DNA from: Polaribacter septentrionalilitoris
Lineage (GTDB): Bacteria > Bacteroidota > Bacteroidia > Flavobacteriales > Flavobacteriaceae
Assembly (NCBI RefSeq): GCF_009832745.1
Contig: NZ_VRMJ01000042.1
Coordinates: 62,001 to 126,000 of the forward strand
Length of the DNA stretch: 64,000 bases
Reading direction: 5' to 3'
Part shown: in pieces, positions 28,734 to 36,558 of the stretch
Layout of the letters: each line of letters opens with the position of its first letter
Numbering within the stretch: the stretch's first letter is position 1
Program-made: the position numbers and the translations under genes
Notes under the pieces: model-generated
What the model was told of the DNA's origin: nothing
Databases searched by the model: none
Seen by the model: the letters and a program-made list of their open reading frames with translations, nothing else

Positions 28734-29492
28734 TTAGTCATCATTCCAAATTCTCCAAGATTCTTCTGCTTGTAATTGTAACATTTCATACCCATTTTTT
28801 ATGATTGCTCCTTTTTCTATTCCTTTTTTGAGAAAAGTAGTAACTTCTGGATTGTATATCAAATCAAATAATAAATGTTTATCTGTTAGAAATTGATAAG
28901 GAATATCTGGACATTTATCCACATCTGGAGATGTCCCTAAAGGCGTACAATTCACAATAACCTTATACTTATCCATCACTTCTTCTGTAATGTCATTGTA
29001 TGAAATCATCTCTTTAGTTGTAGGATTTCTAGATACAAACTTTACTTTAATATCATTCTTTTTAAGTGCATATGCAACTGCTTTAGAAGCTCCACCAGTT
29101 CCTAAAATTAGTGCTCTTTTGTGATGCTTTTTTAACAATGGAGAGATTGAATTTTCAAATCCAACAACATCAGTATTGTATCCTTTTAAATCGCCTCGTT
29201 TTGTAAATTTAATTGTGTTTACTGCACCTATTTGTTCAGCAGTTTTGTCCAGTTTATTCAAATGCTGCATCACTTCTTCTTTGTATGGAATAGTTACGTT
29301 AATGCCTTTTAAATAATCTTCATTTTTTTCTATTACTTTAGGAAAATCATCAATGCTTTGTAAATCAAAATTGACATACTTATGTTTCTTTAACCCTAAT
29401 TTCTCAAACTTTTCTTTAAAATACCCTTTAGAAAAAGAGTAGGAAATATTTTTTCCTAATAAACCAAATAATTTATTTTTTCTTTCTTCCAT
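28734..29492 (-). CDS. aroE: shikimate dehydrogenase
   Basis: The 252-residue enzyme reduces 3-dehydroshikimate with NADPH in aromatic amino acid synthesis. The substrate site starts FGLLGKNISYSFSKGYF (the SxS shikimate motif appears as SYSFSK), followed by NVTIPYKEEV with the catalytic Lys. The nucleotide loop is LGTGGASKAVAYAL, and NCTPLGTSPD is a further family motif. I use the ATG at 29492; one at 29501 is also possible. The start overlaps the end of the DUF368 gene by 20 bases, so the two are cotranscribed. The length, slightly under E. coli AroE (272), is usual in Bacteroidota. Confidence 0.92.
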   Translation of the reverse strand: MEERKNKLFGLLGKNISYSFSKGYFKEKFEKLGLKKHKYVNFDLQSIDDFPKVIEKNEDYLKGINVTIPYKEEVMQHLNKLDKTAEQIGAVNTIKFTKRGDLKGYNTDVVGFENSISPLLKKHHKRALILGTGGASKAVAYALKKNDIKVKFVSRNPTTKEMISYNDITEEVMDKYKVIVNCTPLGTSPDVDKCPDIPYQFLTDKHLLFDLIYNPEVTTFLKKGIEKGAIIKNGYEMLQLQAEESWRIWNDD

Positions 29493-30480
29493 AATAGTCA
29501 ATTGTTAAAATTAATCCAATTCCGATAACAATATAAAAAATTGCAAACCATGTCTCTGAATTTGAAAAATCAGGAATGAAACGGCTGTAGTTTTCAACAA
29601 TTTTGTTGCCTTTGTTATCTAATAAAAATGTATTGTTTTCTTTTAAATAAACAGTCTCTTTCCATGGCCATACTATCCCTAAAGAACCTGTGATAAAGCC
29701 TATAATTATTGCATTTACAATTTGGTTCCAACGTTTTAAAACATATCCTAAGACATGAGAAATAGAGACTAAACCAAAAGCAGAACCTGCTGTAAAAACA
29801 CTTATAATTTTTAAATATCTTATTTTAACTGGATCTGATAACACTTCAAAATTACCGGACAATAAATTGGTTATTATAAAGAATAACTCATTTACAGAGT
29901 CCACCAAGAGCAAGACATAATTCCCCATTAAAATAAGGATAAACGAACCTGAAAGTCCTGGTAATGTCATTCCTGAAACACCAATAATTCCGCAAATAAA
30001 AACAAACCACAGGTTGTCATTTTCTGTTGCAGGCGTTAAAAAACTAATTCCTAAACCAATTGAAGCTCCGATAACTAAGGATAGCATATTTTTAAGGTTC
30101 CAATCACCAAAATCTTTACCAATGTAATAAATCGAGCCAATGATCATCCCAAAAAACCAACTCCAAACATAAAGTTCATAATTGATTAAAAAGTAATCTA
30201 AAACTAAGGAAATGCTAAAATAGCTAAAAATACTACCTCCCATAATTAGGAGTAAAAACTGACCGTTTATATATCTGTAGAAACTTTTAAAGCGACCGTT
30301 AAAAAGTAATTTAAACGCTTTTACATTTACCTTTCTAAACGAATAAATCAATTCTTCATAAAAACCAAAAACAAAAGAAACTGTACCTCCAGAAACACCT
30401 GGAACTTTATTGGCAGCTCCCATTGCCAAACCTTTTAAAAAAAGATAAAATTTCTCTAAAAAGGTTCTGTTTTCTTTCAT
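29473..30480 (-). CDS. DUF368 membrane protein (PopT-type undecaprenyl-phosphate translocase family), copy 2
   Basis: This 335-residue polytopic membrane protein carries the family signature twice: GLAMGAANKVPGVSGGTVSF near the N-terminus and GVSGMTLPGLSGSFILILMG in the middle, the internal repeat of the DUF368 fold. DUF368 proteins have been identified as carriers that return undecaprenyl phosphate across the membrane for reuse in envelope synthesis. The C-terminal insertion between the last helices (residues about 270-310) differs from its neighbour. The start overlaps the stop of the first copy by one base, so they are translationally coupled, and the 3' end overlaps aroE. The two copies may be a heteromeric or specialised pair. 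Confidence 0.85.
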   Translation of the reverse strand: MKENRTFLEKFYLFLKGLAMGAANKVPGVSGGTVSFVFGFYEELIYSFRKVNVKAFKLLFNGRFKSFYRYINGQFLLLIMGGSIFSYFSISLVLDYFLINYELYVWSWFFGMIIGSIYYIGKDFGDWNLKNMLSLVIGASIGLGISFLTPATENDNLWFVFICGIIGVSGMTLPGLSGSFILILMGNYVLLLVDSVNELFFIITNLLSGNFEVLSDPVKIRYLKIISVFTAGSAFGLVSISHVLGYVLKRWNQIVNAIIIGFITGSLGIVWPWKETVYLKENNTFLLDNKGNKIVENYSRFIPDFSNSETWFAIFYIVIGIGLILTIDYYGRKKK

Positions 30481-31403
30481 TATTTTTTTTGAACTGCGAT
30501 TTTTTCCATCAACAAAATTAAACCAAAACCAACTATTGCTAATATAATTCCCATCACTAATTGCGAATCTCCTTCAAAAGAAAAAGGAGAAACACTTTGT
30601 TGGTTAAAAGGTACTTTAATTCCATGAGAATTAGTTCTCCAAGTAAGTGTTTCTTTCCATGGCCAAATCTTATTTAAAGAACCTATAATAAACCCTGTTA
30701 AACCTGCTAAAGTTGCATTTTTATAATTTGCAAACAACCACTTTAACACTTTAGAAAAAGATAACAACCCAACAACTGCACCTACCATAAATATAAGTAT
30801 TGTTTTAAAATCTCGATCATTTACTGCATCTAAAACAGGTTTATACGCCCCTAATAAAACCAAAATAAAAGATCCAGAAATACCTGGTAAAATCATTGCA
30901 CAAATGGCAATTGCACCTGCAAAAAAGATATATAAAGATGATGAATTTTCAGAAACTAAAGGATTTAAAGTAGTGATATAATAGGCTAAAAACGCACCTA
31001 ATATCAATACTAAAACTGAGATAAAATTCCACTTTTTAATTTGTTTTGCAATGTAAATGATACTAGCCAATACTAATCCAAAGAAAAATGACCATAATAA
31101 AATAGGTTGATTTTCTAAAAGGTATTTGATGGCTTTTGCTAAAGAAATTATACTGATAAAAATTCCGATAAAAAGAGCCAATAAAAAATTACCATTCAAT
31201 TGTTTCCAAGCTTCTTTAAAACCTTCTTTTTTTAACGTTCTAAACAAACTTAATTTTACATTGCTAATGGAACCTAATAATTCTTCGTAAATACCAGAAA
31301 TAAAAGCAATTGTACCTCCAGAAACTCCTGGCACAACATCTGCAGCTCCCATAGCCATTCCTTTTAAACTAATTACCAAATAATCTTTGAGACTTCTACT
31401 CAT
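30480..31403 (-). CDS. DUF368 membrane protein (PopT-type undecaprenyl-phosphate translocase family), copy 1
   Basis: The 307-residue protein is a paralog of the following gene, with GMAMGAADVVPGVSGGTIAF near residue 15 and AICAMILPGISGSFILVLLG in the second repeat. It has 8 to 10 hydrophobic helices. It is the first gene of the unit DUF368-DUF368-aroE, with a one-base stop/start overlap to the second copy. As for its partner, a role in recycling the C55-phosphate lipid carrier follows from the family. Which of the two corresponds to the single copy in other genomes cannot be told here. Confidence 0.86.
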   Translation of the reverse strand: MSRSLKDYLVISLKGMAMGAADVVPGVSGGTIAFISGIYEELLGSISNVKLSLFRTLKKEGFKEAWKQLNGNFLLALFIGIFISIISLAKAIKYLLENQPILLWSFFFGLVLASIIYIAKQIKKWNFISVLVLILGAFLAYYITTLNPLVSENSSSLYIFFAGAIAICAMILPGISGSFILVLLGAYKPVLDAVNDRDFKTILIFMVGAVVGLLSFSKVLKWLFANYKNATLAGLTGFIIGSLNKIWPWKETLTWRTNSHGIKVPFNQQSVSPFSFEGDSQLVMGIILAIVGFGLILLMEKIAVQKK

Positions 31404-31477
31404 TTAAATATCATTTTAGAAAAACGAAGATAAAAGATTTTAGAGAAATGTTAACACAAACCAGCATTCAATATTCA

Positions 31478-31485
31478 TATCTTTG
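31478..31485 (+). promoter_or_regulatory. -7 box before the MBL lipoprotein gene (candidate)
   Basis: TATCTTTG matches TAnnTTTG and lies 26 bases before the start codon. There is no clear TTG at the -33 distance. Confidence 0.4.
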
Positions 31486-31511
31486 AAGAACTAACCTTTA
31501 AACTCAAAATA

Positions 31512-32291
31512 ATGAAAAAAATTCTATTTGTTTTTGTCATCAGTTCTTTGGTATTTGCTTGTAAAAAAACTGAAACTAAAAAAGAAGTTTTTTCAAAAAA
31601 GGAAATTGAAAAACCAGATAATAGCAAGGTTAAAATTACCCCTGTTTCTCACGCTACAGCAATAATAGAATTTAGTAATGAAATTATATACTTAGACCCA
31701 ACTGGTGGCGTTAAAGCATTTTCTAAGTTTAAAAAACCTTCTTATGTTCTTATTACAGATATTCATGGAGATCATATGAATATGAAAACGTTAAAAGAAT
31801 TAGATTTAGATTCAACCACAATTATAGCCCCAAAAGCGGTAGCTGATAATTTATCAGTATTAAAAGTAAAAGAAATCATTACCATAAATAATGATGAAAC
31901 TAAAAGCTTTACAAAATTTAAAATTGAAGCGATACCCATGTATAATTTAAGAGAAGAAGCTTTAAAATTTCATAGTAAAGGAAGAGGAAATGGATATGTT
32001 TTAACCATTGCTGATGAACGCATTTACTTTTCTGGTGATACAGAAGATATTCCTGAAATGCGCAGCTTAAAAAATATTGACAAAGCTTTTGTTTGTATGA
32101 ATCTACCCTACACTATGACTGTAGAAAGTGCTGCTGATGGAGTTTTAGCTTTTCAACCTAAAAAAGTATATCCTTACCATTATAGAGGTACAAATGGTTT
32201 AAGTGATGTTAAAAAATTTAAGCAAATTATTAATGACAAAAATTCTTCTATCGATGTAATTCAGTGGAATTGGTATCCAAATAGAAAATAA
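31512..32291 (+). CDS. lipoprotein with metallo-beta-lactamase (UlaG-like) fold
   Basis: The 259-residue protein has a lipoprotein signal (SSLVFAC, Cys17) and so is membrane-anchored in the periplasm. The rest is a metallo-beta-lactamase fold of the UlaG/L-ascorbate lactonase-like kind: PVSHATAIIEF, LDPTGG, then TDIHGDHMN where the family has THxHxDH, IYFSGDTED, and YPYHYRGT at the C-terminus. The first metal histidine is replaced by Asp, a change seen in this subgroup. The substrate is unknown. The next gene, a Cu/Zn SOD lipoprotein, begins 14 bases later, so the two are likely cotranscribed. Confidence 0.85.
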   Translation: MKKILFVFVISSLVFACKKTETKKEVFSKKEIEKPDNSKVKITPVSHATAIIEFSNEIIYLDPTGGVKAFSKFKKPSYVLITDIHGDHMNMKTLKELDLDSTTIIAPKAVADNLSVLKVKEIITINNDETKSFTKFKIEAIPMYNLREEALKFHSKGRGNGYVLTIADERIYFSGDTEDIPEMRSLKNIDKAFVCMNLPYTMTVESAADGVLAFQPKKVYPYHYRGTNGLSDVKKFKQIINDKNSSIDVIQWNWYPNRK

Positions 32292-32305
32292 TAAGAGATT
32301 ATATT

Positions 32306-32827
32306 ATGAAAAAAATACACAAAACTTTAGCACTATTATTTTTATGTACTATTATCATATCTTGTTCATCAGATTCAAAAACTGCAGTAGCACAGCTTGA
32401 ATCAAAAAGTGGAAGTACTGTATTTGGCACAGTAACTTTTACTGAACAAAATGGAAAAGTACTATTAAAAGCAGAAATTAAAGGATTAACACCTGGAGAA
32501 CATGCAATACATATTCATGAAAAAGGAGATTGCTCATCAACTGATGGAAAATCTGCTGGTGGACATTGGAACCCTTCTAATGACCCTCATGGAAAATGGA
32601 AACATGGAGAATTTCATAGTGGAGATATAGGGAACCTTATCACTGATGCAAATGGAAATGCAACCTTAGAAAAAGAAAGTGACTTTTGGTGTATTGGTTG
32701 TGAAGATGAGCAAAAAAACATCATAGGTCATGCAATAATTGTACATGCAAGTGCAGATGATTTTACTTCTCAACCTTCAGGTGCTGCAGGAAAAAGAGTG
32801 GCTTGTGGAGAGATACAAATGAAATAA
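32306..32827 (+). CDS. sodC: Cu/Zn superoxide dismutase, lipoprotein form
   Basis: The 173-residue protein has a lipobox (CTIIISC) and the Cu/Zn SOD beta barrel. The copper ligands are in HAIHIHEKGDC and the later GHAIIVHASADD. The bridging and zinc histidines are in GGHWNPSNDPHGKW and KHGEFHSGDIGN. The disulfide cysteines are in GDC and RVACGEI. A second CIGC segment is not universal in the family. It would detoxify superoxide at the periplasmic face of a membrane. The MBL-fold lipoprotein precedes it by 14 bases. It ends convergent with the TPR gene with no strong terminator visible. Confidence 0.93.
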   Translation: MKKIHKTLALLFLCTIIISCSSDSKTAVAQLESKSGSTVFGTVTFTEQNGKVLLKAEIKGLTPGEHAIHIHEKGDCSSTDGKSAGGHWNPSNDPHGKWKHGEFHSGDIGNLITDANGNATLEKESDFWCIGCEDEQKNIIGHAIIVHASADDFTSQPSGAAGKRVACGEIQMK

Positions 32828-32858
32828 CTCTTTTAAATAGTAGAGAATTTACTTAGGT

Positions 32859-34229
32859 TTATTCCATTGCTTTTTTGTAATCTTTTAAAAGTTTTTTAAC
32901 CTTTAAATCTTCATAAACTGTTGGAAATAATTCATTTAAAATGGAATGATAATCGTAATCTATTTTCATTGCAGCTATTAAATGATTGTAGGCGTATTTT
33001 TCTTTACCCAAGATAAAAAATAAACCCGCTAATCGATATTCGATTTCTGCAAAATCTCTATAGATTTTCTGAGCTTTGAATAAAATATTTAGAGCATCTT
33101 GAAAATTACCTAAAAAAGAAAGAACATCAGTCAAAGCAATGTAAATTTCTAAACCTTGATCATTTAAACTTAAGCATTTTTCGAAGCCAGTAACGGCTTC
33201 TTCATAAAAGTTCAATTTTAAATTGATTTCTGAATAACGTCTCCAATACAATGCATTATCCTCCTCTATTTTTAAAGCTTTAGAAATGTAATACGATGCT
33301 TTTTGATAATTTTCTTGCTCAAAATACATGTTTGTCAACAAAATCCATCCTTTATCTAACAATGGATCTTCATGAACCGCTTTTTTATAATAAGAAATTG
33401 CTTCATCAAAATTACCCAATTGCTCATGACACTCACCTACTCTAACATAAGCAAATGCTGTAGCATCATCTAACTCTAGAGTAATCATATAATTATCTAT
33501 TGCTTCTTGATAACGTTCTAATTGTTCTAAGGTTTTTGCTTTTTCTAAGTAACCTCCAATAAAAGATTCATCAATTAAAACAGCATAATCAAAAGAGGTC
33601 AACGCTTCTTTAAACATGTCTAAAATAAAATACTGTCTACCTAATTGATGCCACGCAACCTCACAGTATGGATTGGTATCTATATAAGAATTCAAATATT
33701 TAATTGCAGATTCGTGCTCTTTTTCCATATCAAAACAATATATAATATTGTATAATGAAGAATAATCTTCATAATCTACATCTATACACTTTGCAAAACT
33801 TAAACGAGCATTTTCGAAATCATCTAAATAAAGGTATTCCATACCCATCATAGACCAAACATCTACTTTATCGTTAGTAAATGTCAATGCTTTTTTTAGC
33901 AGTTCTATGGCTTCTTCATGATTTCCTTTTTTAGAACTGATGGTTGCCTTTTGAATAAAAACCTCATCATTGTTTGGTTCTATACGTTCTATCCTTTTCA
34001 AAAGCAGAGAAGCTTCATCTAGTTTGTCTTCAAAAAGATATAACTCTACTTGTAATAATTTTAAATCAATAGATTCTGGGTGTTGTTCTAAACCTAATTT
34101 AACCGCTTTTTTAGCTAAAGCATGTTTTCCGGCTTCTAAATAATGGATGATAATTTCTTCAAACTCAACCAAATCGAAGAAATAAACGGCATTGGTTTTG
34201 AGCATTGATTCAAATTTTAATAGAGACAT
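32859..34229 (-). CDS. tetratricopeptide repeat protein
   Basis: The 456-residue cytoplasmic protein consists of about ten to twelve TPR units of 34 residues from about residue 35 to 420, with the usual W-L-G-Y-A-F-A-P pattern (for example the unit around AWHQLGRQYFILDMFKEAL). There is no signal peptide or other domain. TPR proteins act as scaffolds, and the partner is not shown by context: it is monocistronic and divergent from pyrR. In flavobacteria such a gene is often found singly. The start MSLLKFESMLKTN at 34229 is the only good candidate. Confidence 0.85.
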   Translation of the reverse strand: MSLLKFESMLKTNAVYFFDLVEFEEIIIHYLEAGKHALAKKAVKLGLEQHPESIDLKLLQVELYLFEDKLDEASLLLKRIERIEPNNDEVFIQKATISSKKGNHEEAIELLKKALTFTNDKVDVWSMMGMEYLYLDDFENARLSFAKCIDVDYEDYSSLYNIIYCFDMEKEHESAIKYLNSYIDTNPYCEVAWHQLGRQYFILDMFKEALTSFDYAVLIDESFIGGYLEKAKTLEQLERYQEAIDNYMITLELDDATAFAYVRVGECHEQLGNFDEAISYYKKAVHEDPLLDKGWILLTNMYFEQENYQKASYYISKALKIEEDNALYWRRYSEINLKLNFYEEAVTGFEKCLSLNDQGLEIYIALTDVLSFLGNFQDALNILFKAQKIYRDFAEIEYRLAGLFFILGKEKYAYNHLIAAMKIDYDYHSILNELFPTVYEDLKVKKLLKDYKKAME

Positions 34230-34350
34230 AACTATGAGATTTGAATTATTACTTTAAAATTAGTGTAAGTTTTTGCTCTCTATTCATTTTGATTCAATTG
34301 TTTTCAACAATTTAATTAACAAACCAATTTCTTTTTCATCTCTATAAATT

Positions 34351-34380
34351 TTGTGTATACATATATTTACATTAATTTTG
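34351..34380 (+). promoter_or_regulatory. flavobacterial promoter of pyrRB
   Basis: TTG (34351-34353), 19 bases, then TAATTTTG (34373-34380) match the Bacteroidota consensus. The predicted start near 34386 gives a leader of about 33 bases. Confidence 0.68.
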
Positions 34381-34391
34381 ATTTTCAATAA

Positions 34392-34411
34392 CTATCAACC
34401 AAATTTGATAG
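34392..34411 (+). promoter_or_regulatory. leader hairpin before pyrR
   Basis: CTATCAA-CCAAAT-TTGATAG forms a 7-bp stem that ends 7 bases before the pyrR start codon. It occupies most of the short leader and could control ribosome access. Confidence 0.45.
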
Positions 34412-34418
34412 GTCTTTT

Positions 34419-34958
34419 ATGAGCAAAAAAACACTACTTAACTCTAAAGATATTGAAATAATTCTGCATCGATTAGCATGTCAGTTAATCGAAAATCATA
34501 ATGATTTTTCAAATACTGTTCTTATTGGTTTACAACCGAGAGGTAGTTATGTTGCCAAAAGATTGGCGAGTTTTTTAGAAACTGAGTATAATATAAAAGA
34601 TTTACAATTAGGCTTTTTAGACATCACCTTTTACAGAGATGATTTTAGACGTAGAGATGCACCTTTAGCGGCTGAAACTAATGAAATGAATTTTATTATT
34701 GAAAATAAAAAGGTAGTAATTATTGATGATGTTTTATACTCTGGAAGAAGCGTAAGAGCTGCATTAACTGCAATTCAATCTTACGGAAGACCAGATAACA
34801 TTGAATTACTGGTATTAATAGACAGGCGTTTTAGCAGACATTTGCCAATTCAACCAGATTATAGAGGTCGTCAAGTTGATGCGATTAACGAAGAAAGAGT
34901 TTTAGTAACTTGGAAAGAAACTCACCAAAAAGACGCAGTTTACATAGAACCAAAATAA
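34419..34958 (+). CDS. pyrR: PyrR bifunctional pyr operon regulator / uracil phosphoribosyltransferase
   Basis: The 179-residue protein has the type I phosphoribosyltransferase fold with the PRPP loop VVIIDDVLYSGRSVRAA at about residues 103-119, and IGLQPRGSYVAKRL near the N-terminus. Length and the PDYRGRQVDAI segment near the C-terminus match PyrR. In Gram-positive bacteria PyrR binds pyr mRNA with UMP to cause attenuation; in Bacteroidota RNA binding is not well established, though a leader hairpin precedes the gene. pyrB starts one base after the stop, so both form one operon for pyrimidine synthesis. Confidence 0.92.
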   Translation: MSKKTLLNSKDIEIILHRLACQLIENHNDFSNTVLIGLQPRGSYVAKRLASFLETEYNIKDLQLGFLDITFYRDDFRRRDAPLAAETNEMNFIIENKKVVIIDDVLYSGRSVRAALTAIQSYGRPDNIELLVLIDRRFSRHLPIQPDYRGRQVDAINEERVLVTWKETHQKDAVYIEPK

Positions 34959-34959
34959 C

Positions 34960-35889
34960 ATGTCAGAATTAAGTGTAGAACATTTATTGGGAATAAAATA
35001 TCTTAAACCATCAGATATTGATTTAATTTTTAAAACTGCAGATCACTTTAAAGAGGTTATTAATAGACCCATTAAGAAAGTCCCATCTTTAAGAGATATT
35101 ACCATTGCCAATTTATTCTTTGAAAACAGCACAAGAACAAAACTTAGTTTTGAATTGGCTGAAAAACGACTTTCTGCTGATGTAATTAACTTTTCTGCAA
35201 GTCAATCTTCTGTTAAAAAAGGAGAAACTTTAATAGATACCGTGAATAATATCTTAGCCATGAAAGTAGATATTGTGGTGATGCGTCATTCTAACGTTGG
35301 TGCTGGAGTTTTCTTATCAAAACATGTAGATGCCAAAATTATCAATGCAGGTGATGGTACTCATGAGCATCCAACACAGGCATTACTAGATTCATACTCT
35401 ATAAGAGAAAAATTAGGCAATGTTAAAGGCAAAAAGATTGTAATAGTTGGTGATATTTTGCACTCAAGAGTTGCTTTATCTAACATCTTTGCTTTACAAT
35501 TACAAGGCGCTGAAGTAAAAGTTTGTGGACCAACAACACTAATTCCAAAATACATTTCTAGTTTAGGTGTAAAGGTAGAAACCAACTTAAAAAAGGCTTT
35601 AGAATGGTGTGATGTTGCTAATGTGTTGAGAGTTCAACATGAGAGAATGGACATTAAATACTTTCCATCAACAAGAGAATACACACAACTTTTTGGAATA
35701 AATCAAGAGATTTTAGATAACCTTGGCAAAAAAATTGTAATCATGCATCCAGGTCCAATAAATCGTGGTGTTGAAATTACAAGTGATGTAGCAGATTCTA
35801 ATGATTCTATCATATTAAATCAAGTAGAAAATGGTGTTGCTGTAAGAATGGCGGTTATTTATTTATTAGCACAACAAGTAAAGAGATAA
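34960..35889 (+). CDS. pyrB: aspartate carbamoyltransferase catalytic subunit
   Basis: The 309-residue enzyme joins carbamoyl phosphate and aspartate in the committed step of pyrimidine synthesis. It has the carbamoyl-phosphate loop FFENSTRTKLSFELAE, the HPTQALLDSYSI segment, and HPGPINRGVEI near the C-terminus. Length is normal for the catalytic chain. No regulatory chain (pyrI) follows. The gene is coupled to pyrR (one base between stop and ATG), and a STAS-like small protein starts 3 bases after its stop. Confidence 0.95.
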   Translation: MSELSVEHLLGIKYLKPSDIDLIFKTADHFKEVINRPIKKVPSLRDITIANLFFENSTRTKLSFELAEKRLSADVINFSASQSSVKKGETLIDTVNNILAMKVDIVVMRHSNVGAGVFLSKHVDAKIINAGDGTHEHPTQALLDSYSIREKLGNVKGKKIVIVGDILHSRVALSNIFALQLQGAEVKVCGPTTLIPKYISSLGVKVETNLKKALEWCDVANVLRVQHERMDIKYFPSTREYTQLFGINQEILDNLGKKIVIMHPGPINRGVEITSDVADSNDSIILNQVENGVAVRMAVIYLLAQQVKR

Positions 35890-35892
35890 GCA

Positions 35893-36225
35893 ATGCAAAT
35901 TGTAAAAAAAGAGAATCTTACTATCATTTCATCTGACGAGGATTCTTTTTCGGTGTTTTATGATGCTTTTTTAATTGAGGAGAAAAAACGACAAGAAGAA
36001 AATATTATACTTCAAGTTTTCGAAAATATTAACGTTTCTAAAGAAGAATTTTTACTATTTTTGGATATAGCTGCTTTAAAAAAGGAAAATGGCACATCAT
36101 TTGTGATAGTAAATTCAGATATTGATGTAGATGATTTTCCAGAGGACTTTAACATAGTGCCTACTTTGCAAGAAGCAGAAGATGTTATAGAAATGGAAAA
36201 TATTGAAAGAGCATTAGGATTTTAA
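35893..36225 (+). CDS. small STAS-like protein (often mislabelled ribonuclease Z)
   Basis: The 110-residue protein has an alpha/beta pattern with TSFVIVNSDIDVDDFPEDFN and a conserved acidic end, TLQEAEDVIEMENIERALGF. I read it as a STAS/SpoIIAA-like domain. In flavobacteria this gene is regularly found next to rnz and often carries the name ribonuclease Z by transfer, but it has no metal-binding histidine motif. Its role is unknown; an anti-sigma-antagonist-like or regulatory function is inference. It starts 3 bases after pyrB and is followed 12 bases later by the sorting-domain protein and then rnz, so all five genes from pyrR to rnz are probably one transcript. Confidence 0.72.
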   Translation: MQIVKKENLTIISSDEDSFSVFYDAFLIEEKKRQEENIILQVFENINVSKEEFLLFLDIAALKKENGTSFVIVNSDIDVDDFPEDFNIVPTLQEAEDVIEMENIERALGF

Positions 36226-36237
36226 AACAACCGTTAG

Positions 36238-36558
36238 ATGATTAAAAAAATACTTTTTATCTTATTTTTAAGTATTGCTTCTCAAGGATTTTCGCAAGAA
36301 AAATCTATTGAAAAACTATCTGCTGCTCCTAATCCGTTTACAAACTCTACAAAAATTAGTTTTACTGCAACAAACTCTTCTGCAGTATTTTTTTCTGTAA
36401 AAAATGTTTTGGGTAAAACCGTCTACAGAAAAAAAATAGCGATAAAACCCGGTAAAAATACCATCGCTTTTTATAAGAATGATTTGGCAACAGGTATGTA
36501 TATTTACAGTATTCAAGATAAAAAGAAAACAATATCAAAACGTTTTGTCATTAAATGA
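36238..36558 (+). CDS. stand-alone type A T9SS sorting-domain protein
   Basis: The 106-residue protein consists of a signal peptide (1-19, ending GFSQ) and almost nothing but a type A T9SS C-terminal domain (residues about 28-106). It has AAPNPFTNSTKISF, VLGKTVYRK, the LATGMYIYSI motif and the final KRFVIK, all standard features. Normally such domains sit at the end of large exported proteins and are removed on attachment; here there is no cargo. The stop overlaps the rnz start (ATGA). It may be a relic of a larger protein or a small exported factor. Confidence 0.82.
   Translation: MIKKILFILFLSIASQGFSQEKSIEKLSAAPNPFTNSTKISFTATNSSAVFFSVKNVLGKTVYRKKIAIKPGKNTIAFYKNDLATGMYIYSIQDKKKTISKRFVIK

Noticed and set aside
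35893..36225. Ribonuclease Z identity for the 110-residue gene
   Set aside because: It lacks the HxHxDH metal motif and the length; the true rnz is at 36555-37469.
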